In this document: one piece after another, positions 10,790 through 21,540 of the stretch
Layout: every line of letters starts with the position of its first letter
Numbering within the stretch: position 1 is the stretch's first letter
From: Brachionus manjavacas
Taxonomy: Eukaryota; Rotifera; Eurotatoria; Ploima; Brachionidae
NCBI GenBank assembly: GCA_019054805.1
Contig: JAHQIY010000001.1
Location: 3,424,501-3,488,500, forward strand
DNA: 64,000 nt
Reading direction: 5' to 3'
Notes under the pieces: generated by a model
Databases searched by the model: none
Seen by the model: only the letters and a program-made list of their open reading frames with translations
What the model was told of the DNA's origin: nothing
Translations under genes and position numbers: made by a program

Positions 10790-11346
10790 ATATTCTGAAA
10801 GAGCATAAAATTCTCTACATGCTAATGTAATTTAGAAAAAAAAATTTATATTATATGATATTTTTAGGTGCTCAACTTCTGTTTTTTTCGATTTTCCTGA
10901 AAAATATGCTTTTAGGACTTGACCGTAAGTCGCACCTCCAAGAATGATGGAGCTTTTAGCCGAAGAAAAAGAAAAGTATTTTTCAGGAAAATCGAAAAAA
11001 ACAATAGTTGAGCACCTAAAAATATCGAATTCTTTAGTTTAATCTAAGAATTTTAATAAAATAATTCAAATTTGACAAATTTGTTAAAAATCACATGATT
11101 GAAGAGATTTTTTAAGAAAAATAAAGCAATAAAATAAAAAAGTAAAACCATAGAATTGTTCAGAATTTTGTCTAGATTTAAAAAAAAAGAAAAAAAATCG
11201 GGTGATAATTGATCCCTCGGAGGAGATACGATTTAAACCAGAAAAAAACACATTTTTTTCCTTTTTTTAGCCAACAAAAACCGCCACACCTTTTTTTTTC
11301 TAAATTACATTAGCATGTAGAGAATTTTATGCTCTTTCTGAATATA
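10790..11346. mobile_element. Nested insertion with ~55-bp inverted repeats
   Basis: Bases 10790-10845 (containing AGCATAAAATTCTCTACATG) recur as the reverse complement at 11291-11346 with one or two mismatches. The unit lies at the inner edge of the left arm of the 2.2-kb element and interrupts it, since the right arm has no such block. It contains a further palindrome at 10857-11033. Confidence 0.65.
10857..11033. repeat. Innermost palindromic element (~50-bp arms)
   Basis: The arm GATATTTTTAGGTGCTCAAC followed by TTTTTTTCGATTTTCCTGAA at 10857-10906 is answered by its near-complement at about 10976-11033. The centre contains two related CTTTTAG words around GTAAGTCGCACCTCC. It is probably a small MITE. 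Confidence 0.65.
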
Positions 11347-11710
11347 GTAACATGGCCTAACCGGGTGACCTATTTTTTTAATTTTTTATCGACACAGTTT
11401 TGCATAAAAATGCGAAATTCGTTCACCCAATTACCCCGTTTTTTCACCCGGTTGCCCCGTTTTTTCAACTATTTAACCCTACTTTCTAAAACAAAAGAAA
11501 AAATTAATTATATTTTAGTTGCTTTTTTAAAAAAAAATAGAGTTTTTTTACAAAAATTTATTTGAAATTTCAAAAATCTTAACAAAAATAAATTATCGTA
11601 ACGGGAACAAATTTTAACAAATTTTGAGTTTTTATACATTAACGAAGCTTAATTTAAATTATTTTAAATATTTTAAAGAAAAATAACTTTTTTAAACAAT
11701 TTTTTAATTT

Positions 11711-11971
11711 TTAATTTTTACATTTTGCACATAAAAATTCCATAGTTTTATCTTTTTTATTCTTTATTGGTAAACAATTATAGCACGACCAACTGGTACA
11801 ACTTTCACATGTTAGCCAACTATTTTTGCTAGAATTACCTAAATCGAAGTTAATTTTACAAATAAAACAAATTATAGAATTATCAACTATTTCATTTTGC
11901 TTTTTTTTATTAACACTCCTAGTTGTTAGACTTTCTAAATTCTCGTTTTTTTTATCAATTTTTTTTATCAA
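11711..11971 (-). CDS. PHD/RING-like eight-cysteine zinc-finger remnant inside the TIR element
   Basis: The 86-residue frame ends in a metal-binding pattern: CFIC, then CESC about 16 residues on, then C-x2-C (SCYNC), then CAKC near the C-terminus. The spacing C-x2-C-x16-C-x2-C-x4-C-x2-C-x15-C-x2-C is PHD-like, with Cys where PHD fingers usually have His. The N-terminal half is Lys/Asn-rich. Such fingers occur at the C-terminus of several animal transposases, and here the frame lies within a TIR element, so it is most likely the last piece of a transposase whose catalytic part is gone. It has no partner frame upstream, so it may not be expressed. Confidence 0.45.
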   Translation of the reverse strand: MIKKIDKKNENLESLTTRSVNKKKQNEIVDNSIICFICKINFDLGNSSKNSWLTCESCTSWSCYNCLPIKNKKDKTMEFLCAKCKN

Positions 11972-12774
11972 TTTTTTTTCTTTTTTTACTGTTTTTTTCT
12001 TCAGTTTGTGTCATCTTCAGTTAAAGATTGAGCATAGTCTCTTTTCAATTTTTTTCTCTTTTCATTTACTCTTTTATTTTGAGAAAAAATTAATTTCGGG
12101 TAAATGGGTTAAACAGGTGAATTTGCCGGTTAACCGGGTGAGTTTTTGGCATAAATAGGTGATACCCCATTAACCCCTTTGCCCCTGAAATTCACACCAA
12201 AAAAGAACTCATGTTATTTTTTTATCAATCTTATTCAAATTTTAGGGTGACGTTCTTGATTCTCTTTGGAACTTATAGGCTAAATAGGTAATTTGAAATA
12301 AATAAAATTCACCAGCTTTGACCAATTCTCCCAAATACATAATTTGTTCCAAAATCGCCCCTTTTGACAAAATTAATTTTTGAGTCTAAATTTGGAGGCT
12401 AAGATAAAATAATCAATGAAAAAAGGATCGTTTTTTATAAATTTTGGCTCCTGAAAAATATAAAAAATATTTAATCTTAGGAAAATTTATTTGTTTTCAG
12501 CTAGAAAAAAACGAAATTTAAAAGTTGTCACCCCATTCACACATTAAATAATTGCCCCATCTTTCTATATATATATACTTTTTTAGTTTATTCAAGTTTT
12601 ATCTTTGAGATTTTGAGTCTTAAAGTACAACAACTTTTTAAAGCGTTTGCTATTTTTGGAACCCTGGGTGTAAAAAATTTATTTTTTTGGGTTTTTGAGG
12701 GCGTAAGTTACGAATTTTGAGTCAAAAATGCGAAATTCAGATAGCACTTAAGTTTTGAATTTCGTGAACTTTAA

Positions 12775-12860
12775 ATGATTCTACAATTTTTGAATAAGGA
12801 AGAAGAGATTTTTTCTAAAACCTGATTGATCCTGAATTAGTAACTTCTTTGAAAAGAACT
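12775..12860 (-). mobile_element. LINE copy 2, 5' continuation beyond the inserted element
   Basis: The minus strand reads roughly SGFRKNLFFLIQKL, which fits the GFR region just upstream of the AFD motif of reverse transcriptase. In the plus-strand LINE at 35285-37830 the matching region reads [16 protein letters not shown]. This joins to KAFDRVW at about 10530 once the insert is removed. Confidence 0.5.
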
Positions 12861-13055
12861 AATTTGAAAAGCAAAATATGTTTTTTTTTTCAATTTTTTT
12901 TTGTTGATTTATCTTAACTGAAATCTTAATTTTCACTTAAGTCTATAGAAATGATTTCTCACAATATCAATAAATCTCTTCTTCATTTTTTTAATCATTG
13001 AACAGCATTTGATATCGTTTCAATTAATTTATTTCCTGAACAGATTTATTTTATT

Positions 13056-13173
13056 TATTAATTTGTTTTCTGTACCGAGCTAGAGCTCCTTCAGAATAAG
13101 TTAAAAATTAAAAAAATAAAATAAAAATGAAATAAAATAAAATAAAAATAAAATTAAAGTTAATAAAATAAGA

Positions 13174-13204
<31 letters not shown>

Positions 13205-13312
13205 TTAAAAAAAGTAAATAAGCTAAATAAATGAAAATTAAGAATATATAAAATTGGAAAAGATTGTTACATGTGGCTCATGTTTAAATAGTTCAAGAAA
13301 ACGAGAGATTAA
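13056..13312 (-). mobile_element. LINE 3' end, copy 3 (non-coding tail)
   Basis: The tail motif, with hairpin GAGCTAGAGCTC at 13077-13088 beside T-rich (AAAT)n-complement DNA, and the block GTTACATGTGGCTCATGTTT at 13266-13285 match the 3' ends at 8816-9355 and 9361. A long A run lies at about 13177-13201. Confidence 0.55.
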
Positions 13313-13739
13313 ATTTTAAGAAGTAATTTGATTTATTTTGTTGTATAAAATTACAAAGCATATCGAGTAAAGCCCCGGGACATTTGAATTAACATGTGCA
13401 TTTCAAATCACTTGTCTCGAGTGTCATTTCAAAACACTCAAGACCAGCCATCGGCCATAAAAACTGACATTCTCATGTTCTCTTGCGTAATAAATCAATT
13501 ATCTATTTGTTCATGGCTCTAATTATATAATGAATGGAAAATATTTTGCAAATGTTATCCATGCACTAAATGTCCTTTTTCATTCATCCTTTTTTGATTG
13601 TTTACGATAAACAAAAATAATTAACAAATCGTAAATCCCTGCTGGCTTTCAACGATCGACTGGGTGTTAATTTTTGCCCAGCACACCTAATTGGCCAAGC
13701 TAATTTAGCCAATAAATACCAAACTGCACTAAACAAAAT

Positions 13740-13757
13740 ACTAAATATATATACAAT
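13740..13757 (+). promoter_or_regulatory. TATA-like box of the cyclin gene
   Basis: TAAATATATATAC lies about 50-60 bases before the ATG at 13804, after a GC-richer stretch (13600-13720) that contrasts with the AT-rich flank. Position and composition suit a core promoter; there is no direct evidence. Confidence 0.3.
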
Positions 13758-13803
13758 TTACTTTTTTAATTTATGTGTCAACCTAAAGCCAACAGCAAAG
13801 AAC

Positions 13804-14724
13804 ATGAACTCAATAATTTGTTTATTGAAACAAATGCTCAGTCTTGAGGGCCATTATCAAACAAAACAAGATCTTTTTAATTCACAAATTAGCGTCACGT
13901 CAAGACAAATACTGCTCAAATGGATCCTCGATATAACTCAACAAGAAGGCCAGCACATTAATGTGTTCCATCTAACTGTCGACTTGTTTGACCGACTGAT
14001 GTCTGTGCTGAGCAATTCTAATTTCCTAGTAGACAAATCAACGCTCCAGCTATTCGGCACTAGTTGCTTGTTCATAGCATCCAAACTCAGGGACAATAGC
14101 CCACTTAGCTCAGCCAAATTAATCGAATACGCCGACTACACATTCAGTCTAAGTCAATTGCTTGACTGTGAACAATTTGTTTTACAAAATTTAAAATGGG
14201 ACACAGAGCGCGTCACTCCAAACGACTACTTTGATCTAATCACGTGTTACATTAATAGGATAGATCTGGTCGATTTAACAAAGGCCAATTTTGATGTTCT
14301 CGCCGCCATGTGCAAAATCGAGCCCGCGTTGTCGGCCTATCCTTCGCACTCAATCGCGCTCTCCACCATACAATCTATTCTAAAGCAATCTAAACAGCTG
14401 GATATCAAAATCAAAATAGACGCTCTGCTGTTCGAGCTAAACATAAACGCCAAAGAGATTAATGATATCAGTGAAATTGTAGACATGCTAGATCAAGATA
14501 CAGCAGCCAACTCGAGTGTAATCAATTGTTCTTTTGACACAGAGGGTCTTTTGGATTTGGCTTTGTTCAAGGAGTTTCTCGACGAAGAGCTTTTTATCGA
14601 CAATTCAACAGACTTTAACGACTCGACTAGTGATACCAGTGACTTGACCAAATCTTTTGATGAGTCATTCACATTTTTGCTAACGCCTCCGACAATTAAC
14701 TTTCATCGCATTCAAAGCTATTGA
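13804..14724 (+). CDS. Cyclin D-like protein (G1/S cyclin), single exon
   Basis: 306 residues with an N-terminal cyclin box at about residues 15-135 and a weaker second fold to about 230. SRQILLKWILDI corresponds to MRKIVATWMLEV of D cyclins, LQLFGTSCLFIASKLRD to LQLLGATCMFVASKMKE, and LKWDTERVTPNDYFD to LKWNLAAMTPHDFIE. The CDK-contact residues Lys94 and Glu123 are 29 apart, as in cyclin D1. D cyclins activate CDK4/6 to start the cell cycle. The C-terminus is acidic and Ser/Thr-rich and ends with LLTPP, a possible degradation phosphosite like Thr286. No LxCxE Rb-binding motif is seen near the N-terminus. The start was chosen as the first ATG after stop-rich DNA. Another divergent cyclin class is possible but less likely. 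Confidence 0.75.
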   Translation: MNSIICLLKQMLSLEGHYQTKQDLFNSQISVTSRQILLKWILDITQQEGQHINVFHLTVDLFDRLMSVLSNSNFLVDKSTLQLFGTSCLFIASKLRDNSPLSSAKLIEYADYTFSLSQLLDCEQFVLQNLKWDTERVTPNDYFDLITCYINRIDLVDLTKANFDVLAAMCKIEPALSAYPSHSIALSTIQSILKQSKQLDIKIKIDALLFELNINAKEINDISEIVDMLDQDTAANSSVINCSFDTEGLLDLALFKEFLDEELFIDNSTDFNDSTSDTSDLTKSFDESFTFLLTPPTINFHRIQSY

Positions 14725-14770
14725 ATGCTAATGCTCTAAAAACCGCTCTTACTTCAAACAGTATTTTATT

Positions 14771-14776
14771 AATAAA
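14771..14776 (+). terminator. Polyadenylation signal of the cyclin gene
   Basis: AATAAA lies 47 bases after the stop codon and is followed by an AT-rich stretch. Confidence 0.4.
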
Positions 14777-17700
14777 TATTTATTAAAAAAAAAATTTTCT
14801 TCATTTTTGTTTTTTTATTTATTTAAGACAAAGCTTGGAAAACACTTATATTTAATGATGATACAAAAATTCATTCTTCTGCTACATAAATAACAATAAA
14901 ATAGATACAAAATTTCATACAAATGATAGAATAAAAAAAATGTAAAATAGCCAGACAGGCTGGATTGAAGCTTAGTCCTTTCTTTCATTCAAATGCCGAT
15001 TTTTTACTATTAAATTGAAACTAATAGAGGAAATCTTCGAGCAATGAATAAAAAGAAAAAATTAAGACATAGTTTACTAAGGGTACAAATCATTTCCATA
15101 AAGAGAAAACAATATAATACGTAGGAGTGGATTTTTTCCCAACGGTATTGATTGATGACGACACTAATCTTTTTGAAACACGTTTGAAAAGTAGTGTTGA
15201 AATTGAACATGTTTTTGAACAAAAAAGTTCTAAAAGAAAAATTTTCTTCCGTGATAATTTTTTTATGTGAAATTTCAAATTGGCTTTATTTCAACAAAAT
15301 AAATTTGACCTATTTGGAAATTTATATAAATACAGAAAAAATAAGACACTTTTTTAAAGTTTTTTCAAAATTAATTTGTGCCTTTTCTATTCTAGCGGAA
15401 ATTAATTGAGTCTATTAAAGTTAATGTATATATATTAACCAACAAAAAAGTATTTTTTTTATTATGTTTCTTTGAATTTGGCAAGTTTTTTTTTCTATTT
15501 AAATTTTTTGAAATTTTGAAATTACGTTGTTTCATTAAAACTCAATACTTAAGCATGTTAAAATTTGAAATATAATTACGCAATTATTTTTAGAAATGTA
15601 AAATAAAAAGAAAAACTTGCCATTTCTTGTTTTTCTTTCTGTTTCATAAGCTTATTTAACCTGGTCACCTAGAGTGGCCGATTTCAATTTAGATTTTATA
15701 ATGTTGTTCAACGTTAACTAAAAAAATACTTACCTAAGATTTTTAAAAAAAGGTTTTATTTTTTTTGTTCATCAATATTCTTTAAATTTTTTTCCTTTTT
15801 TTTTTTTGGATCGCTTGAGAAATAAAAATTTGTATAGAGCATAATAAATTTTGAATGAATTTTAAATTGGAGTATATTTTTTTTATTTAGGAGATTAGTC
15901 CGATGTTGTGGTACAAAGCTTTTATTTTTATTATTGCTCATCTCTTTTGTGATATTTCTCAAAAGATGCGACAATCGAAATGTGCAAAAACTATTATTTT
16001 TCAATATTTAAGCTAATTAATTTCATATTTTATTTGATTCTCAAAACTACAATAATGCAAACAATTTTTTAGAAAAATACAGTTTTTATGCTTCTCAGCA
16101 TAGAATTTTAAATAATTTGCCATCTTTTCTAATAAAATATTGTTTTATCACAATTTACCCAAAAAGCTTAAAGTTCAGTTGCTAAAAAATGACTCATACA
16201 ATATTTAATAATATTAACTAAATTTTTGTACTTAATTGTACTAAATTTTAATTTTATGTTCAAATTCAAATTTTGTTTTTTATTTGATTATTTATTCAAT
16301 TATCTTAAAACTTTTCTTTTTTTTTTTAAATTTTATTATATTTTAAAAATTTAAAAAATTTAAAACAAAAAAAAATATAATTCGATCTTCAACGCTATCA
16401 AAAGAGTATCTCTAATCAGTTTGAATATAACAAGACGCATATAAGCTAGAAACTCTTAGATGCTGATTCATGACATTTAATTCTTAATTCATTACATATG
16501 TTTGTTTGCTCAAATAGAGCTTCATCGAAGCTAATCTTGTCATTTTCTTTCTTGGGCGAGGAACTAAAAAAGTATTTTTATGTTTTGATTAGCATGTATT
16601 GAATAACTTGTGCCTTTACTATCAAAAAAAATTTCAAATTCTAATAATTTTAACGTATTTGCTCGAATTTACCGACATGTCGTGTCATTATGGAAAATAT
16701 CGTGAAAAAATACACTAAATTAATGTATCTGATAGCGCAAATTGTAAATCCTGGTTTAATTTTTGCTATCAGGCTTTCAATTTCGACTTTCAGGCAATTC
16801 AAATAAGTTCAATACTGGTTTTAGATATTTAAACACTTAAAATTTTTTTTAAAAAACACATTTTTGTAAATTTTATTCTAATATTAAAGTAATTATTTAA
16901 TAAAAAATTTATAAACAAAATTACATACTTTTAAGGTGCTTTTAAAAAATCAAATTTGCGTGTGAATTCCTGAAAATGGACTCATATTTTAAATATCATT
17001 CTCTTTTCGTCTTTCATTTTCCTTCTTCTTATGATTAAATTTTTTTTCAACTTAATCTTCTTTTCACTATTTATTAAAAAAAAAGATACATTTATTTTTA
17101 TTCACTTTCTTTTAATATATGAACAATAGCTAAAGGAGTTTCATTACTCAAAGTCTATTTAAATAAAAAGTAAACAATTAAAAAAAAAAAAAAATTTATT
17201 CTGTTCATATTTTGATTTTGAATTTTAAAATAATAGACTGAATATTTGAATTAAAAAAATATTTATATTTCACGATCATTCTCTTATTTTAGTTTTTAAA
17301 ACTATTTTTCCTATTATTCAAGTGAGCTTCTTATCAATGAATCGATCTCTTTAAATATTTAAATGATCTGTAAAAAATAATTAAAAAAATCTCATAATTA
17401 AAATTTTTTTTAAATTTTATTAAAATAAGTAAAAATATTTTAAAAAAATTTAAAAAGTGAAAATTTGATAAATTTTTTTCTTGGGGTGACCTCATCTTCT
17501 TTTTGTGATCTCAGGTTTCCACTCTTTGATTTTTGCTCGGACCAATCTTTTTGACGTTTTTTTGCAATTGAGAATATACCATTTCTATTTCATTTGAACC
17601 GATTTCTTCTTCATCTGTTGTTTCATTAAATAATAATTGTCTTTTTTGTTGTCAAAAGTGAAACTGATTGATTAGTGCTATTATGCGGCAAACATATTGA

Positions 17701-18704
17701 TGGTGCACATTGAAGACCTTTTATCTTAACTAAATTGCAGTGAAATTGTTTTTACAACATTCATTTTTTTATTTATTTAAAAAATAATTTTGGAAAAGTT
17801 TTTTCAGGGAAGTTCCGAATGGCGGCGCCTTCTTTTCAGCCCTCATGGTTGCAAAATGATTCAAATATGTATTGAATAAATGTGTACAATTAGAGAAGAA
17901 AATAATGTTTTAATTCTATTTACATTGTTAAATTAAATTTTTGCTAAAAGTTTGGTGTGTTTCAGATTGAATCAAAGGAGGTTTTGTTTTGCTTGGTGGC
18001 GATAAATTTTGAAAAAGCTTGTTTGCTCTGTCATCGATCAAGTCGATTCTTGACTCTTTGTGGATTGTTTTGATACTCTTACAACATTTAGATATCTTGA
18101 TAATCTAGCTGTTTACAATGCCAGAAATTTCCCTGAAAGCTGTGAAAAAAAATCATATTTTTATTTAAGCTTATAGATTTGTTAACTATCTGTTAATATT
18201 TTCAAGTGATATCGATTGTTTGAGTATACTTAAAAATAAAGTAAATATTTTTCTTAGTGCTAATCAAATTCAAGCCACGGTATGGCTAAGAACACATTTT
18301 TTTCTAAAATAAATATTTACTTTTTAATCTTTTATTGTTTGCATTTTATAACACGATTTAGTCTTTGATAATATTTGTTGTTATATTTGTTTATTAAATA
18401 ACCCTTTTAGCGGAACTGATAAAACATGCGCATTTACTTAATATTAGTAGGTGAATTTTTTTAAAGGATACCTTATTTTTTTTATAGTTATAAATTAAGC
18501 TATTTCTTTAAAGAAAAAAACAAAGAAACAATATTGTAAAAGTTAATTTATTTTTTCAGCTAAAATAATTTTTACAATCAACCAATTTTTCGCTTTCAAT
18601 GAGAAAAATAGTTTTTTATCGTCAAATTTTATTCCTACAGCTAGTTAATTTTTTTCAAGAAATTTTCTCTGATTTACCATCTCCAGTCAATCCAAGCACA
18701 CCCA
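14777..18704. other. AT-rich stretch without recognisable genes
   Basis: Only short random frames (15010-15409, 15756-16004), none with family resemblance or codon bias. The only recognisable object is the LINE scrap at 16040-16240. Confidence 0.5.
16040..16240 (+). mobile_element. LINE C-terminal scrap
   Basis: The plus strand reads NNFLEKYSFYASQHRILNN and a following ...KLKVQLLKNDS-like segment after a frameshift. This matches NNFLEKYGFF...QYRTFEKINTF in the LINE fragment at 43590-44340, so both derive from one family. Confidence 0.45.
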
Positions 18705-19815
18705 TCTCGAAAGGGTGTGGGTGTAGGTAGACTATACCTACATCTCTGAGTAAATGAAATTTTTCCTATTTTTTTTTCTAAAATTGCACGCAAATCTATA
18801 TATAGCTTGCAATACAATATTTCGTCTAATAAAAAAATAAGTGATGTTGGTTATTGACTGCTTGGTTAACCAATATTGTATATTTTGGTGAACCAATGTC
18901 CGGTTTTTTTGACAGCCGATTTCTTCGGTCCCAAAGTTGATAGCCTGCTGAGAAAAATCTATCACTTGGAACACTTTTTGCTGGAACTGCTAAAACAACT
19001 GAAGCTAGGCTAGAAAGGATAGGAAATTGGGATTTATTTAACCTCCAGTAATCCAATACATCGATATTACTTCAATTTTTCCTATATTCATTGAACTCTT
19101 TTTTAATATCAATTGATTCATCGTCTTCGTCAAATGAATTTCAAAGTTGAGCTTTTTCTTTAATGAATGGGACTTTATGCTTTCCTCTCTTCTAGCACTT
19201 GCAATTAGTTCATCAAATCTTTTCCACTTGAAAAGATCAAAAAGAACATTTTTAGCCTTTTTGATTGTACAATTACGTTCATTTTGGTTTATGAACTCGA
19301 ATTCTTTATAAAAAGGATATACGAAAGTTGATGCTATTAAGAAATCATTTGATTCAAGATCATATATATTACAGTAGTCATCATAAGATTACTTTTTAGC
19401 CGATTTTAAAACTTTGTTATACCTAGTATCATCTACCTTTACTACTAACTTAGTTTCAATAAATTTTAATCCAGGTATTATCATACTAGTCGTCACATAT
19501 GTTTTTCCACTTGATTGTTTCACTTTACTTATTAAAAGGACTCTAACATTTTAAAGTTTGAGAAAGAATCTCTAAATCTTCTTGATTTAACAAAAGCAAG
19601 TTGTCTATACTCTAGTAAGTGGAAAATTGCATCAATGTAATTATCAAGTTTTTTTCCACAATTTAAACTCGATTCTAATGCTTGGTTTTCAGTAGCTGTA
19701 TCAGAATTTATTAAGGAACTTGTTAAATTTTGCTGGCTTTGTTCACTTGCACTTGAATCCGAATCAAGAATTGTTCTTGGACAAGATGCAGCTGACGATG
19801 TCCTGTTCATTTTTT
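18705..19815 (-). pseudogene. hAT-family transposase, broken
   Basis: The minus strand reads from an N-terminal Ser-rich piece (19532-19810) through frameshifted segments to a clear hAT C-terminal dimerisation domain at 18826-19056: FPILSSLASVVLAVPAKSVP, then SDRFFSAGYQLWDRRNRLS. In active hAT transposases that region mediates dimerisation. Several frameshifts and at least one stop lie between the pieces, so no functional protein is made. The 3' end has a small palindrome, GTGTAGGTA with TATACCTACA, at about 18721-18742. I could not define both terminal inverted repeats. Confidence 0.7.
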
Positions 19816-20100
19816 TCCTTGTTATCCTATTTGGCTAATAATTCATTTTTCTGACAAGGAAATTTTAAAAAAATTATTAGCAATTTATTTTAAATTTATT
19901 TTGAAAGAAGATTTATTACTAAGTGATAATAAAAAAAATATATAAAAAAAGAATATTCTAAATAATTGAATAAAAAAAAGTTATTTGTTTACATATTTTA
20001 TATTTTGATATATATTGATTTATCCTAATTAAATAATTTTTTTTATGCTTTCTCAAATTTTAAAGTAATGTTTTCCTAAGTAATTAATTTTTAATTTAAT
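19816..20100. other. AT-rich spacer
   Basis: Nothing recognisable; possibly the 5' flank of the hAT relic. Confidence 0.4.
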
Positions 20101-20465
20101 CAACGAGAGCAGAATTGAAAGGATGGGTCATACATCTCTGGAGATAAGACGACAACGTGGTGACTTAATCCAATTCAAAGTCAACAAGAGTAAAGACGAC
20201 AAAACATGGTGTAATGAGCCAAATTGGTCGGCTTCAAGAGAGACTAAGAGAAGTCAACTATGTGGCGTCTTGTCAGCAAAGACACAACTTCTTCATCAAT
20301 CGGACAACTAATCCATGGAACGGAATGCCAGACAACATATTGGCAACTGAGACAGTAGACTCCTTTAAAATCAAATACGACCAACATCAATTGAGAAGAT
20401 CGCTTTGAGGGGCATCCCTGCGAGTTATCCCGCTTCGCGGTCTTTTTCTACTACTACTACTAAAG
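20101..20465 (+). mobile_element. CR1/L2-type LINE 3' end
   Basis: The frames read RIERMGHTSLEIRRQRGDLI, then after a shift a CQQRHNFFINRTTNPWNGMP block and TVDSFKIKYDQH, then a stop and a 3' untranslated end with (ACT)n microsatellite. This is the canonical end of CR1-like reverse transcriptases. The copy at 31375-31725 is a close relative in opposite orientation. Confidence 0.75.
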
Positions 20466-21540
20466 AAACCTATAAAAATAACTAAATCTAAATTATGATA
20501 TGATTCATAAGGACAACAAATACATTTAAAGCTTTTTTTCGGATATTTTGTTATGAGACCGAGTAATTATTTTGTTTTCCATTTTTAGTAATACTACTAA
20601 CTAAAAAAAAAATTTAAATCACCTAATTTATTTATTTTAGTAAAATTTTACTAGCACAAAGAATAATAACATTCAAATAAGGTTTGTTCTTTTTTTTAAA
20701 TTTAAATTTCTGCATAAAAAAAGTTTTGAATTTTTATTAGTAATTCAAGCTAAAAAAAAAGAAAAATCTTTTGGAATTGTATAGGGCTTTGAGGTGTAGG
20801 TTTAGATGCAGTATATACCTAAACCCACTTTTTGTGTGTAGCTTGCTGTGTACTAAATAAAGGAAGAATACCAGTGGACACGATTCAGCCTAACTAGACT
20901 TATCAGAAAATTCTGTGATATAATTAATCAATGAATCAAGTGGAAAATTATTCTAATCCTATTCCATTTTTTTTAGTTCACCAGTACTAACTGATAAAGT
21001 TTTTTTCTTAAAAAATAAAATAGAGCCAAGTGAAGCAAATTTTCTACAATTTGTCGCAAAAAAGTAACTAGCATGAAAGATAATTTCAATAAAAAGTGAT
21101 TAGGAAAAATCTGACCTGAAAGGAACTTCACTCACCTAGTAAAAAGTTAAAATCATCTTTGTGTCCCTTGATTATTTAAAAAAAAATTATTTAAAATTAT
21201 TTTACAGCTGATAAACATTTTTCAATCTTTTTATATTTATGTTTTCTTTGATCTGTATGATATAATTTACTATTTTTATGGTATTTCTTACTATTTTTGT
21301 GGTTTGATATTATTATCGCTCTTCTGACATTAAGTTAATAAAATTTAAATATTTAAAAATTGGAAACACTCGTTTTGATGATACAAAAATTGAACAAAAG
21401 TCAGTCATTTTCCAAAGATTATAAAATTCTATTTTTTGTAATAAAGCTTTTTTGATGTTTTTGTTTGCCTAATTTAATTCCATCAATTATTATTTATAAA
21501 AATTTGATTGCATTATAAGTTTATTAAGTAGGATGAAAAT
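20466..21540. other. AT-rich spacer
   Basis: No gene seen. A short palindromic GTGTAGGTTT...ATACCTAAAC motif lies at about 20794-20824. Confidence 0.4.

Larger units (their letters stand above)
10570..12769. mobile_element. 2.2-kb terminal-inverted-repeat transposon with 5-bp TTTAA target duplication
   Basis: Bases 10570 to about 10790 recur as the reverse complement from 12769 back to about 12555, giving arms of roughly 210-220 bp that start GTTCACGAAATTCAAAAC. The same 5 bases, TTTAA, flank both ends (10565-10569 and 12770-12774). The element interrupts a LINE whose reading frame resumes on the other side, which proves insertion. The interior carries a small Cys-rich frame (11711-11971, minus), a nested palindromic insertion in the left arm region, and repeated CACCCGGTTNCCCC-like words near 11360-11460. 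No transposase was recognised. A TTAA-type family such as Kolobok or piggyBac is possible but unproven. Confidence 0.75.

Noticed and set aside
15756-16004. 82-residue minus-strand frame with Lys-rich ends
   Set aside because: Low-complexity translation of AT-rich DNA, no family resemblance, overlaps poly-T/A runs.
18705-20830. Complete hAT element bounded by the GTGTAGGT palindromes at 18721 and 20794, with a LINE inserted
   Set aside because: Both places contain similar palindromic words, but they do not align as terminal inverted repeats and no target duplication was found.
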